DNA of 64,000 nucleotides, from positions 129,354,385-129,418,384 of the forward strand of contig NC_079487.1 of assembly GCF_020520425.1 (NCBI RefSeq), read 5' to 3'. The position numbers and the translations under genes are program-made. The notes beneath the pieces were generated by a model, which saw only the letters and a list, made by a program, of their open reading frames with translations, ran no database searches and was not told where the DNA came from. The stretch is from Spinacia oleracea (Eukaryota > Streptophyta > Magnoliopsida > Caryophyllales > Amaranthaceae). This document shows positions 11,501-22,374 of this stretch, one piece after another (position 1 is the stretch's first letter; every line of letters begins with the position of its first letter).

Positions 11501-12044
11501 CTCAATTATCCTCCTAATGCCCTTGTATGACAGGATTCTCGTCCCATGTACCCAAGTTTTCACAAGGAATGAGAAGGGTATAACCGTCCTGCAAAGAATG
11601 GGAGCTGGGATGGTACTGTCAATCATTGCCATGGTGATTGCTGCCTTGGTAGAGGAGAAGAGACTCAAAGATCCATCCTTAACTATATTTTGGTTGCTAC
11701 CACAATACATATTACTAGGCATATCAGATATCTTCACTGTTGTGGGAATGCAAGAGTTCTTTTATGGTGAAGTCCCTGTTAAAATGAGGACAATGGGAAT
11801 TGCTCTGTATACTAGTGTGTTTGGAGTAGGGAGTTTCCTCAGTGCCATGATGATATCTTTGATTGAGTTTTTCACTACTAGGGGAGGAAAACAGAGCTGG
11901 TTCACTGATGATATGTCCAAAGCAAGGCTAGATAAGTATTATTGGCTACTAGCTATTTTAAGTACATTCAGTTTGCTGCTGTATATGATTTTGTGTAGAT
12001 TTCACAAAAGTAGGAGCGACTTGGGTGATGAAAATGATGTATAA
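8536..12044 (+). CDS. NRT1/PTR family (NPF) transporter, NPF5-like, 531 aa
   Basis: Four exons: 8536-8590, 8721-8938, 10291-10811 and 11243-12044, all joined at GT-AG sites with compatible phases. The 531-aa membrane protein has the proton-coupled oligopeptide transporter fold: ERFAFKG in helix 1, [25 protein letters not shown], and [11 protein letters not shown] at the start of the second half. NPF proteins move nitrate, peptides or metabolites across the plasma membrane or tonoplast. The sequence looks NPF5-like, but the substrate cannot be told. It is slightly short for the family (usually 550-600 aa). The helix-1 ExxER motif reads AGMER (residues 21-25), so the first Glu is Ala. Introns 2 and 3 each carry a Tourist-like MITE. 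The ATG gives a short N-terminus directly before helix 1, common in this family. Confidence 0.88.
9340..9594. mobile_element. Tourist-like (PIF/Harbinger) MITE in NPF intron 2
   Basis: Starts GGGCTTGTTTGGTTGACAT; the reverse complement of its end is GAGGCTATTTGATGACA. TTA flanks both ends (9337-9339 and 9595-9597), the 3-bp target duplication of PIF/Harbinger elements. Non-coding. It accounts for part of the 1.35-kb intron. Confidence 0.6.
10911..11174. mobile_element. Tourist-like (PIF/Harbinger) MITE in NPF intron 3
   Basis: Inverted ends GATGTCATTTGGTTCACATA and, from the right, GGTGTTGTTTGGTTGACATA. TTA target duplications lie at 10908-10910 and 11175-11177. The interior repeats GGAAGT and ACTTCC motifs in both orientations. 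It makes up more than half of the 431-bp intron. Confidence 0.7.
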
Positions 12045-12120
12045 AGTTCTGGTTTATCAATACAATAGAGTAGTAGTAAGTTTTCTGATGAGAATGATTT
12101 ATAAAGTTTTGATTTATCAA
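12011..12120 (+). repeat. 60-bp tandem duplication across the NPF stop codon
   Basis: 12011-12060 and 12071-12120 align with a period of exactly 60 bases, sharing GAATGATTTATAAAGTTTTG-like sequence around the stop. The second copy lies wholly in the 3-prime UTR, so the protein is unaffected. Confidence 0.7.
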
Positions 12121-13020
12121 TTTTCCTCACTCTAACGGCTTAAGGATCAAAGCAACTAGGCTAATCTTATTACAAAATGCGATCCTCAACATTTGACAGG
12201 TGAACTGCCACAAACCAGAAGAACTAATAACAGAAACAATGGCATCACAGGAAACTGTGAGCCTGAAAGTGCATGACTAAAGTTACTTGAGCAGTGCTAG
12301 TCACAGGACAAGGCAATAGATGTATTGGAGACTAAGACACAGATGGAAAATGAAATCAGGGGATGCATCAATCTATTGACACTTCAATATTAGAGTTATA
12401 CGGCACCAAATTCAATCATAGCAACTTCAACGTGCTTCCATCATAACACGAAAATAGCAAAATGATAAACTCAGACTTATCGAAGAGATAGAGAGTAAAG
12501 TCTATTCCAAGCAACAACTACAAGTCTCAACAGTGGGGGAAATGGCAATATGCGCTCTTAAGCTTAAGGGAATAACATCATCAAACCCTGTTTCACACAT
12601 TCTCCATGTAATTCAACCTTAACACAACAAAGATCCAAAATTGAAAAGACAGTATAATCATTGAACAGAACAAACATTCACACTAAACCAAACTTGTACC
12701 ACAATAGAAAGTACAACTCCATCAGATTGCAACGCTTAAGCTTTCGTGGTTCATACGAGTAATATACAAAACAAAACATTTTATGGCTGAAAACCATCAA
12801 AAACAGTAATAAAGAATGAATGTGAATGCTTCATTACACTCATAACTATGATCACCTTATTCACCTAATACAAAGATGACATCCATAGCTATCTTCCCCG
12901 AATCGAGGGCATCATCCCCTTTCCTCAACCTACGTCATTCTTTGATTAATGGCATAACCCCTTCACAATTTACAAGTAATCTTCTATATCACATCAAAGA
13001 AAGAAATGTTTCTATGTTGC
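12121..13020 (-). other. Intergenic; probable 3-prime UTR of the DUF716 gene
   Basis: The part nearest 13020 is likely the minus-strand 3-prime UTR of the gene ending at 13021. The remainder, toward the convergent NPF gene, shows no coding frame or repeat. Confidence 0.4.
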
Positions 13021-13953
13021 CTAATTCTCTGAATGAGAACCATGACCATTGACACCCAACTCTACAGCACCATTCTCTCCTCTTAACCCGGAACTACAAT
13101 CTCCTTGTTTAACCACATCAATGACACCATCATCGGAATCAGAATCCAAAGTAAACCTCCCTTGGTTCTCCATTCTTCGCAACTCAGCACCGAGGGGCCG
13201 GTACTTCAAGTGATCACCCTGGGCGACAAACCTTCTCCCAAAAACCGAAAACACCCCACAAAACAGAGCAACAAGGAAAGCAAGGTGGCAATTAAACATA
13301 AGCACAGCAATCGCCCCTCCACGGTGAGTATCCATATGACCCTTGCAATTGATCGTATAATTCCCCCTACTCTTAATATGCAAATTGCAGTTATTCGCAA
13401 TCAAGTCCGTGAAAAACGAAAACCCCATTTGCACAAACCAAGTCCCCTGCAAGATTAACCCTAACCCACGACCTAATTTAGGGGTTCCAGAATCTGGGGA
13501 AATCAATTCAATCATAGTGGAAAACGCACAAATCGCAATCGGAACAAGCATTAAATCATAATAACGATTCTCAATCCCATCAGAATCTTTCAAATGGAGG
13601 TGAAAAAGGAGAAATTCTTCAAGAAAAGCGAAGAGAAGGATCAAATTGAGTAAAGGGTAAGGGAAATTGAGGGAACCCAGAAGAGAAAACATGAAGAAAA
13701 GGGAGGAAATTGCGAGTACCTGGAGTTGAACGGCGGACCCAACTTTGTCGTTTGAGGAGGTTGCGTTGAAGAAGGACAGTAGAGAGTCGATGATGAAGAG
13801 TAAAGAGAGTGATGCGGCGGAGATTAGGGTGATTGTGGAGAAACGGCGGTGGTTGTTGGGTGGTGGTGGTGGGGAGGAAGAGGAGGAGAGAGATTCCCAA
13901 GCTCCGATAAGGATTAAACTGCCGCCGGCGAAGGTCATTGAAAAGAGTCCCAT
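13021..13953 (-). CDS. TMEM45/DUF716-family membrane protein, 310 aa
   Basis: Intronless frame with a true ATG at 13953-13951. It begins MGLFSMTFAGGSLILIGAWE and has about seven hydrophobic segments. Family-type landmarks are the GxW near the N-terminus, the LEEFLLFHLH segment (about residues 110-120), LILQGTWFVQMGF (about 165-178), and a cysteine/histidine-bearing loop before the last helix pair. The acidic soluble tail of about 60 residues (LDSDSDDG) probably faces the cytosol. DUF716 proteins are linked to TMEM45 in animals and to virus- or stress-induced genes in plants; the biochemical role is unknown. A Pro/Ser-rich insert at residues 23-33 is unusual but open. The length fits the plant family. 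Confidence 0.85.
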   Translation of the reverse strand: MGLFSMTFAGGSLILIGAWESLSSSSSPPPPPNNHRRFSTITLISAASLSLLFIIDSLLSFFNATSSNDKVGSAVQLQVLAISSLFFMFSLLGSLNFPYPLLNLILLFAFLEEFLLFHLHLKDSDGIENRYYDLMLVPIAICAFSTMIELISPDSGTPKLGRGLGLILQGTWFVQMGFSFFTDLIANNCNLHIKSRGNYTINCKGHMDTHRGGAIAVLMFNCHLAFLVALFCGVFSVFGRRFVAQGDHLKYRPLGAELRRMENQGRFTLDSDSDDGVIDVVKQGDCSSGLRGENGAVELGVNGHGSHSEN

Positions 13954-14164
13954 CTTGTTGAATTGGAGAAGAAAGTTCTTGGTGTTGATTCTTCGGAAAT
14001 GATCTTTACAAAGAGAGTAGAGAGGTTGGAAGGAAATTAGTCAAAGGAGAGAGAAAGTGGACCGCAGACTGGTTGCTAAGTTGAAAGGTCCACGATTTCT
14101 TGCTTGCTTCTGCCGCCGCAAAAGGTGTCGATTTTTATTTTCTCTTTAATTTTAAGAGTTTTAA

Positions 14165-14600
14165 GTAGAGCTGACAAAATCTGACACGACACGATAACAC
14201 GACACGAACCGGACACGAAAAAAGCGGGTTAGTGTCAAGGTTTACGATACGTTTAATTAAACAGGTCAACACGACACGACACGTTTAATTAAATGGATCG
14301 GGTTAGTGTTGAGATTCTCAACACGAAACTGACACGACTTGAACCGATTAAGAAAAATCAACTAATAATTTAATGTATTCGGTTACAAACCTTATAATAA
14401 AGCCAACTTTATCGAACAAACACGATAACACAACACGAACCGGACACGAAAAAAACGGGTTAGTGTCAAGAGATTATGACACGATTAGTTAAACGGGTCA
14501 ACACGCATGACACGTTTATTAAATGGGTCGGGTTAGTGTTGAGACTTTTCCAACCCGTTTATATTCGACATGAACACGAACACGACACGACATGTTTGCC
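14165..14600. repeat. Degenerate CACGACACGA repeat with a duplicated ~235-bp unit
   Basis: 14190-14330 and 14425-14560 are copies of one another: each runs CACGATAACAC, CACGAACCGGACACGAAAAA, CGGGTTAGTGTCAAG, then CGGGTTAGTGTTGAGA. The composition (GACACGACACGA, ACCCG) is of a kind common in dicot intergenic DNA, but I cannot assign it to a transposon family. Confidence 0.6.
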
Positions 14601-14664
14601 AGTTCTAATTTTAAGGATGGGTTCACTACTAGTTTTACTCACCTTGTTTTTCACTTATTTTTTT

Positions 14665-15041
14665 GGAAATTTTGTGAAGCACTACTTTTAAGTTTGGTGG
14701 TTTTGTGAATTGCTACCTTATAAAAACTTTTTTAAATTTAACTACCTTACAAGTTTGGTTTGTTTGACTAACACTACAATTTGACGTTTTCCGGTATTAT
14801 TTCCCGTCGTGTATTTCTTCTTTTATTTTAAATAACTTTGTTCATTTGTTGTTTTGCTCATTTGTCATATTATATAACCGTTGTAGTGGATTTCAAAGAT
14901 GGAAAACATTAACGAAAAATGTCAAATGGTAGTGTTAGTCAAACAAACCAAACTTATAAAGTAGTAAAATATAATTTTCTTTTTAAAAGGTAGCAATTCA
15001 CAAAACCACCAAACTTAAAGGTAGTGTTTCACCAAATTTCC
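14665..15041. mobile_element. Foldback MITE, 377 bp, about 150-bp inverted repeats
   Basis: The left arm starts GGAAATTTTGTGAAGC and includes AAGTTTGGTGGTTTTGTGAA and TTGGTTTGTTTGACTAACAC. The reverse complement of the right arm starts GGAAATTTGGTGAAACAC and has the same two blocks in the same order. Both flanks are T-runs, so a target duplication cannot be judged. No coding frame; probably MULE-like from arm length. Confidence 0.65.
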
Positions 15042-15089
15042 TTTTTTTTTAAGATCTTATTTTAGCCATTCGGCTAATCAGTTGTTCAT

Positions 15090-15512
15090 AACTAGGGCTG
15101 TCAAATCTCAACCCGAACCGTTGAACCCTGTGAGTTAATCTGAATCGTTAAGAACCTGAACCATTAGTTGGAACCCAAAAACTAACCGAATCGATAACAT
15201 TAAACCCGAACTCGAATCGTCTCGAAAATATTAAACCGATTAAGACTCGATACCCTATAACAAATCGGCATGCGTCAACCCGAACCGTTTCTACCCGAAC
15301 CGAATGGACCTGAAAACCGTTAATGAACCGATTTATTTCAACCCGAACCGTTTCAATCCGGGAAAAACCCGTTCATAGCCCGAACCGTTTACAACCCGAA
15401 TTGTTTCAACCGGACAGTTTACAACCCGAACTGTTTCAACCCGGATCGTTTAGAACCCGAACAGTTTCAACCCGGATCGTTTAGAACCCGAACTGTTTCA
15501 ACCCGGATCATT
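15090..15512. repeat. ACCCGAACCGTTT short tandem repeats
   Basis: Irregular tandem array. Its right half (about 15400-15512) has a period of about 36 bases, alternating TTTCAACCCGGATCGTTTAG and AACCCGAACTG. Sequence of the same kind, though not periodic, lies at about 56850-57000. Non-coding. Confidence 0.6.
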
Positions 15513-15706
15513 TAAACTTACAAAACATAAAATCAGTTACACATGATACACTCGTTCCATACATCCATCAGTGCAAGTGTTTTAACCTAAACAATTCCAC
15601 AATGCAATCACACCACGCAAGAGCACACTTCAACGCAATCTATTATCACCCCTTTTAACTATTTCACTCAAATAGGCAACTGGTAATCTGGTACTAATCT
15701 ACTAAT

Positions 15707-15713
15707 TATAAAA
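15707..15713 (+). promoter_or_regulatory. Probable TATA box of CREG-like gene 1
   Basis: TATAAAA about 60 bases before the ATG at 15774, a plausible plant spacing with a short leader. Confidence 0.45.
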
Positions 15714-15773
15714 GCCATCATTATCCTCACTCTTTATTCTATCTTGTTAGCAGGGGGGAAAAAAACGGAAGTG

Positions 15774-18342
15774 ATGAAAATGAAATCTCTAATCTTCAAA
15801 GCAACTTTACTAATCTCATATTTGATGTTGATGGTGTTGCAGTTGCAATCAAGTGTTGATGGGCGCGCCGTACTTTCTCTCTCCAAACCAGACCCCAATG
15901 ATGCCGCTGCTTACGCGCGTTGGTTGGTCTCCCAGAATTCATGGGGTGTCCTCAAGTATTTTCTCTCTCCTCCTTTCTCTCAATTTCTGATTGATTTTTT
16001 TTTTTTTTAGTGTAGAGAGAGCCACACGGTCAATGAATGTTGATAGGATTCGATTTCAGGTCTTGGTTAACACCCCCAAGACTTCAATTTTTGATAGATG
16101 ACTCTGGTTTATTTACATTGATTGCAATAGTTTATTTTTAATTATCCGTGATTTTGTTCAATCTTTTGTATTGTTGATCCTTTTTTCAGATTATGCAATC
16201 ATGTGAATCAGCTTGGTGAAATTGTGTGATTTTGTGAACCGATTTTTTTGTATGGGAATTAGAGTGACCAATAGTCCAATATTGGAGAAATTGAACTTTG
16301 AAAATTAGTGTTTGTGTAGCTTTATGGCAATTTCTATTGTACAACCGGTTATGCAGTACAAACAAGGTTATTGTTTTTTTGGCTGATTTGCTCATTTGGG
16401 GAGCTTTAAGTGATGCGAAAAGTACCATTAATGCTTTGGTAGTTTTACACCTGTTTCAACTTTCAATTACTACAATTTTGCGAAACTTCTGCTGAATTGT
16501 TTAACAATGCTAAAGGAACTTCATAAGCATGATAGTAGTGTTCTGATTTGTTTTTGTGTTAATGTGCTTTATTTCTGTTCAAGGTAAAACTAACATGTTT
16601 CTTTCATATTTTTGCAGTACCCTTTCAGCAGATTTAGGAGGAGCACCTTTCGGGTATTCTTTCTTGCCCCGCCTTTGCACTCCCTCTCTGTGGTTTTTAG
16701 AGTTGTGTACTGTGTAGGGTTGTACTGCTTTAGTCGGGTTCTGTTTATCAGTGTCACAATAGACACAATTGCTTATCACAGAAAACTGGCAGGATTTGCC
16801 TGGCATTGATTGTTTGTTTGTTACCCTGAATCCCTGATACTCTTTCAATGTCATTGCATCGTTTTGGTCGATGTACTTGTTACAGTCTAGGATGATTGCA
16901 TCGTTTTGGTCGATGTACTTGTTACAGTCTAGGATGAGTTAGATTTCACAAACTTTGGTCGATGTACTTGTTACAGTCTAGGATGAGTTAGATTTCACAA
17001 ATTTTGGTTAGATGACCTGGCTCGGTAGAGCCTTCAGCGCTTCCAATGTGATGGCATCAATGTGTTGTCTTATGTTTGTCAATCAAGGTTCTATATATGT
17101 TCCACAGGACCACATATCACCTTGTTGGCTCTTTAACAATGCACCATTTGTTCAACTTTCAATTTAGTTTTTGGGGAAGTATAACGTTATATTTACATAC
17201 GTAATACAACATATCCAGCCATGTCTGTGTTATATGTTGTTGATGCTCGATTGACAAAACCTTGATCATTAATGAACGGACAGTAGCAGTTTTCAAGTTT
17301 TTCCATTATGGTTCCCAATTATGGCCTGACCAGTGACCATAATCTACTACTTTAGTTGGGTTGTTGCTCTGCTGGGAATTTCTTTGAGCCTAAGGTTTTC
17401 ATGTTGCTGCTCAATTTGCTTATAAAGGGACTAAGTTCTAGAAATTTTGTTCTATTATAACACAAACTCTTTGATGCTTGATTTATGAATCATTTCATGA
17501 CATGTCTGCAATCCGCGTGCAGGAATGTGGTTTCATTTAGTGACGGGATACCAGGAAAAAGTGCAGGTATACCGTATTTCTACTTGACAACCCTTGATCC
17601 CACCGCAGCTAATGCTTTGAAGGACCAAAGATCCTCATTCACAATCAGCGAATACCCAATTGGGACTTGTGGAGAAACAGATCCTGAAAACCCTACTTGT
17701 GCAAAAATTACACTCACAGGAAAGGTGCGCTTTATCTTTCTCATCTGTAATATTGTATCATTGTAGATGTTCTGCTTCAAACTTGCCGAAAGGCCTAGTT
17801 TACACTGAGAAGAATACATGTGGACTAAAGCTATTAGAAAAATACATGTAGACTTGTAAGATTCATACTCTCCCCCTTTTTTTCCAGTTAAAACTGGTTG
17901 ATGCAGACTCCGAAGAAGCAGGATTTGCAAGGTCTGCCTTGTTTGCAAAGCATCCTGAGATGAAAGGTAATTAACAACATTTCTTTTACAAGTAGTTCAT
18001 ATTATTTACCGTAGTTGATGAAAAAGAAATGTTTCACCTCCATTGGTCGAAGGATATTTTCTTGTTAAGGCTAACACAATGTTTTATGTTTGATCAGGTT
18101 GGCCAGAGAGCCACCACTTCCAGGTATTCAAACTAGAAATCAAAGATATATTTTTGATTAACTGGTTTGGAGGCCCAAAACCGCTTACTGTTAAGCAGTA
18201 TTTACATTGGAAAATGTGAGTGAAATTTCTAAATCATGATTTGAATGAATGTATATCAAGTTCTAATTACATGAACTGTAAAATTCTTGCTCTCATTTAA
18301 ATGTTTCCTATCTGCAGGAACAAATTGGCATTCTCTTTGTAG
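15774..18342 (+). CDS. CREG-like secreted protein, copy 1, 213 aa
   Basis: Six exons: 15774-15955, 16618-16653, 17523-17724, 17888-17966, 18098-18215 and 18318-18342, with consistent phases. The ATG at 15774 is the first after an in-frame TTG stretch. Residues 1 to about 30 form a signal peptide (hydrophobic LLISYLMLMVLQL), so the product enters the secretory pathway. The rest is the split-barrel FMN-binding-like fold of CREG1 and its plant relatives (PNPOx-like family): GGAPFGNVVSFSDG, GIPYFYLTTLDPTA, SEYPIGTCG, NPTCAKITLTGKLKLVD, FARSALFAKHPEMK and INWFGGPKPLTVKQYL. It resembles Arabidopsis At2g04690. Animal CREG is a lysosomal glycoprotein; the plant role is little known, and flavin binding or catalysis should not be assumed. 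It is tandem with the copy at 19409. Confidence 0.85.
16853..17008 (+). repeat. 42/49-bp tandem repeats in CREG-1 intron 2
   Basis: Four units sharing TTTGGTCGATGTACTTGTTA and CAGTCTAGGATG: two of 42 bp (16853-16894, 16895-16936), one of 49 bp (16937-16985) and one partial. A minisatellite within an intron, without coding effect. Confidence 0.75.
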
Positions 18343-19408
18343 TATTCGGATTCTGGCATGCTGTATCAATGTAAAAACCAAGTGTAGATAAAACATTGTT
18401 TCTGATTAACGTTATTATGCAAAGTGCATCACTTTGTACTGTCTATTTTTAGTTTGTAAGGTGCTTATACGTGTGTGCATTATGAAAGTGGTACAATACA
18501 TTTTCATGTTCATGTAAGAACTAGTAGTAATTGGGTATACACTGTATAGTATCAACACCGTAATTGGTATGTAATTTATTTAACTTCCTCTATTCACAAA
18601 TAAGAGATGAAGGTTGTGTTTACATATTAAACAGTTTTTTGTGGATGTAGAATTATTTTTTTGATTCTGAATTATCACTGTTAATTTTCCAAATTTATTT
18701 CTTTTTGGTTTCAGGAGTTTAATACAAGAATGCACGCGCTATAACACTATTGGTTAATTACTTTTCCCCCTTTTAATTACTTTTTTTCCCCCTAACTTTA
18801 ATATCATGTGATTTTGATAAGTATCTTTTAAATAGATTCCGTTTTACGTTGTAATATAAAATGTTGTGTTTATTTGTTTCTGATTTAAGCAAAGGGTAAA
18901 ATAGGTAATCATTTTTTTGACGCCACCTCAGGCGTTCCCTTATATAATAGAGATGCAAATTAAATATTAGGAAAATATACATTAAGAGTTTCAAAACAGA
19001 AAAAAATTAGGGATGAGTTTTAATAATTTAATGCGACGATTTTATATGTGTAACGGGTTGTACAATTGAACATTGTACATGGTACAATAAAAGCTAAATA
19101 GCCTTAGAATGGAGATTGTTAGAACATCTTGTGGGACAAAATTAGGAATGAGTATAATTTTCAAATCAAAGGAAAGTTGGAGTTGCTTATGTTGAGGATA
19201 AGATAAGTTCGGGAGAAATCGACTATGTTGGTTTGGGCATGTGACACACACTGCATATGAATTTGACATGAATATTTAATCTCAAAAGAGGGCAAGTTGC
19301 AAACACATCACGTTAAGAGCTATTTAATTTAATTTAAGGACTCAAGACTTTGTTTACTTAAATAACAAACTAATACAATTAGTGTATGTTTAAGTGTGTC
19401 TTCTAATC
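18343..19408. other. Intergenic between the two CREG-like genes
   Basis: AT-rich. It holds the 3-prime UTR of copy 1 and the unresolved promoter of copy 2; no clear TATA box, gene or repeat. Confidence 0.4.
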
Positions 19409-21617
19409 ATGGAAATGGAAATGGAAACGAAAATGACAAGATCATCTCCAATGTTCAAAGTAACCACTTTTGTATTGTATTTGATGATGGTGTTGCAGTT
19501 GCATTGTGGATGTGTTGAAGGGCGCTTACTTTCTCTTTACAAACCAGACCCCAATGATGTTGTTGCTTACGCTCGTTGGTTGGTTGCCCAGAACTCTTGG
19601 GGATCCCTCAGGTATTTTTGTTTCTCTACATTGCCGACTCTTTTAGTCGATTGGTCGATGTATCGAATCATTGACGTATATTCCTGATTGCGAATCTACT
19701 ACTTTTGATTTTGGTTTAGTTTGTAGTGTAAATGTGGAAGTCTTTGATCATTTGGAGATTCTTTCAATCTGTTTTCTTCTAAGGAACTTTTTGAAATGTC
19801 GTTGACTAATTTTGTCAATATTTTGAGTTGACTTTTAGCATGGTGTAGTGTTGACTTTTAACTAGGGTAAAATGGCTTGTGAGGATTTTTTTTTAAAAAA
19901 GTTTTAACCAATTTGAGTTGAATGTAACTTAGAGTTACAATTATTGGTTGTTTGGGGTTTGCATCTGTGCATTACAATATTGAAGAAGAAAGTTTTACTA
20001 CTATGGTCAACCCAACACAACTGAACTCATGAGTGGCGGATTCAGGATTCTAATGTCGTGGTGCCAAAGTATTAGCAATTTACAACTCGACTTGGTAGTT
20101 AGCCTATTCAAAATGATGCATTGCTTTTTTTCCCCTAATATATAAAAGAAATAGTAAAGGGTTTGTTCGTCTTTTACTTTTATGGGGTGTTAGTAGTCGT
20201 GAGCCGTGCTACTGTGTTAGAGAGACCACCTTTGCACCTACATAGATCTGCCACTGGAAGCCAGTGTGTATTTTTGTTTGTCTTAGACAGCTCAACCGTG
20301 GGATGGTGACTGTATATACAAACGGAAATTATGCTTGAATTTTGTGAGCAACTTTGTATGAAAGCCTGAAGTATCTGTTTGAATTATGAAGTAAAGCTAA
20401 CATGTTGTATTGATATTTTTGCAGTACCATTTCTGCAGAGTTTGGAGGTGCACCTTTTGGGTATTCTTTCTCACTATGTTGCACTGGTGTCTTTGAATTT
20501 GGCCTTTACTCTTTCGGGTCGCTTGGTTATGATATGGGGATAGAAATAAGGATAAAGATTGGGACAAGGATAGGGAATTTAACATGCATTCATTACTTTT
20601 ATCCCCATCCCTTGTTTGGCATAGTGGTGGATAAATATTGAGATAAAAACAACCAAATCACTCTATTGCCCCTTTAAAATTACAAAGTTTAATATTGGAT
20701 TCTCTCTAATCGGCTTAATTAGTATAATAGCATAATTAACCTGATAATCTTTCAAGTATGTTTTTGGTCAATGCTACTGCAAAAGACTTGAATGAGCTTG
20801 ATTTCTGTTAGCTAGATAGCCTTCAGTTGTCAATGCTGCCAATGTGTTGCCATCACTGTGTTTGTAAATTGTAATGAATGATGTTCAAAGAAATATAAAG
20901 TATCATTCTGTTACAAATTTACAAGCCACATTAATTCAATTGTGCATGATTAATTTTTCTTAATTGGTATTATGATGTGTAAAAATGTAGGAATGTGATG
21001 TCATATAGTGATGGACTGCCAGGCGAAGGTGCAGGTATACCGTACTTCTACCTAACAACCCTTGATCCCACCGCGATAAATGCTTTAGAGGATCAGAGAT
21101 CCTCATTGGCAATTAGTGAATACCCAATTGGGACTTGTGGGGAAAAAGATCCACAGAATCCTACTTGTGCACGAATTACACTAACAGGAAAGGTGTGTTT
21201 AATTTGTAAACCTTTATCTGTAAGATTGCAATGTTTTATAAATTTCTGCTTCAAAACTGTCTTTTTTCCTTTTCAGTTGAAACTGGTTGATGCAAACTCC
21301 AAAGAAGCCGAATTTGCAAGGTCTGCCTTGTTCACAAAGCATCCTGAGATGAAATGTATGAAATTGCTTTCTCTGTCACGTGTACGTGTACTCGTATGTT
21401 TTTGTCAAGGTTATTAACTCAACCAGTGTTTTCTGTTTCAACAGATTGGCCTGGCTGGCACAACTTCCAGGTTTTTAAGCTAGAAATCGAAAATGTATTC
21501 ATGGTTAACTGGTTTGGAGGCCGAAAATCTATAACTGTTTATCAGTATTTAAATTGGAAAATGTCAGTGAAGCTTCTGAAACATGATCCAGCAATTGGTT
21601 CTTCTTCTGATTTCTAA
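19409..21617 (+). CDS. CREG-like secreted protein, copy 2, 230 aa, altered C-terminus
   Basis: Tandem paralog of the gene at 15774. Exons 19409-19611, 20425-20460, 20991-21192, 21277-21355 and 21445-21617; exons 2, 3 and 4 have exactly the lengths of copy 1 (36, 202 and 79 bp). The start is taken at the first true ATG, 19409; the region upstream lacks one in frame. A signal peptide (VTTFVLYLMMVLQLHCG) and the CREG landmarks GIPYFYLTTLDPTA, SEYPIGTCG and INWFGG-like VNWFGGRKS are present. At the place where copy 1 has the exon-5 donor AAAATGTGAGT, this copy reads AAAATGTCAGT. Translation can then run on for 17 more codons to a stop at 21615-21617. A splice at the weakened GT cannot be excluded. 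A hAT-like MITE lies in intron 1. Confidence 0.8.
20031..20256. mobile_element. hAT-like MITE in CREG-2 intron 1
   Basis: The left end AGTGGCGGATTCAGG and the reverse complement of the right end, AGTGGCAGATCTATG, are weak inverted repeats of the CAGTGGCGGA type. No convincing 8-bp duplication, so the ends are provisional. Confidence 0.35.
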
Positions 21618-22374
21618 ACTACAAAAATGGAGGAATACAGAGTTTATGGCATTACTTTCATGCATTGGGATTACAGTTCTGGCATGCTTGTATTCCTTTC
21701 TGAATTCTGATTACAACTTTCGTGCAAAATGTAACACCCGGTATTGTTGTAATTTGTAAGGTGTGCTCTTATTTTCTATCCTCTTAAGTCTTAACACATT
21801 TATTTAGGAATGGAGGGAGGTTAGAGTTTTACTAAAACTCATAATCGCACAATATATATACTCGTACCACGTTTTACTAAAATGTATTTACTTATATTTT
21901 GGTTAAATTAGCATATCAAGTATATAAATATATAATATGACGAAAATTACATATTAAATGATTAAATGAGTATGTAACTGATTTATTTATTATGCATTTG
22001 CTTTATGAGGAGAAGTATATTAGTTAAACATTTTATACAAAAAAATGATCAAATAATAATTTTAGACTTCAGTGCGTGCACATGATCTAATATAATTGAA
22101 TTGATAAATCCTTGTAGTAAAATTAATAAATCATTATGTTCATATTGAGTTTTAATTTTTAAACAATTGAATTGATAATTAAATCACTATGTTTATATTG
22201 GGTTTTAATTTTTAAACAATTGAATTGATCATTAGATAAATCCTTGTAGCAAAATAAGCATTATATTCATTCATTAATCTGGACCAAACACAAATTTACA
22301 TTGAAGCACAAGAAGTTCTAAACTGTGAAAACAACACCTTCTCGACCTTCCCTAACATCCTAGAAACTACCCCT
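21618..22374. other. Convergent intergenic region with a 53-bp tandem duplication
   Basis: Holds the 3-prime UTRs of CREG copy 2 and Lhcb1. 22128-22180 and 22181-22233 are adjacent 53-bp copies sharing TTTTAATTTTTAAACAATTG. Otherwise AT-rich with nothing recognised. Confidence 0.55.

Noticed and set aside
11396-11737. 113-codon minus-strand frame opposite NPF exon 4
   Set aside because: Shadow of a conserved coding exon; no family resemblance. The same reasoning removes frames opposite Lhcb1, DUF716 and all P450 exons.
12011-12120. 60-bp duplication at the NPF stop as a possible alternative ending exon
   Set aside because: The second copy lies after the stop, has no splice signals and simply repeats UTR sequence.
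15744-15773. Longer N-terminus for CREG copy 1
   Set aside because: The extension begins with TTG, not ATG, and is absent from the paralog.
20515-20645. A further MITE in CREG-2 intron 2
   Set aside because: TTTGGTT-like and AACCAAA-like ends are present, but no duplication and no firm inverted repeat.
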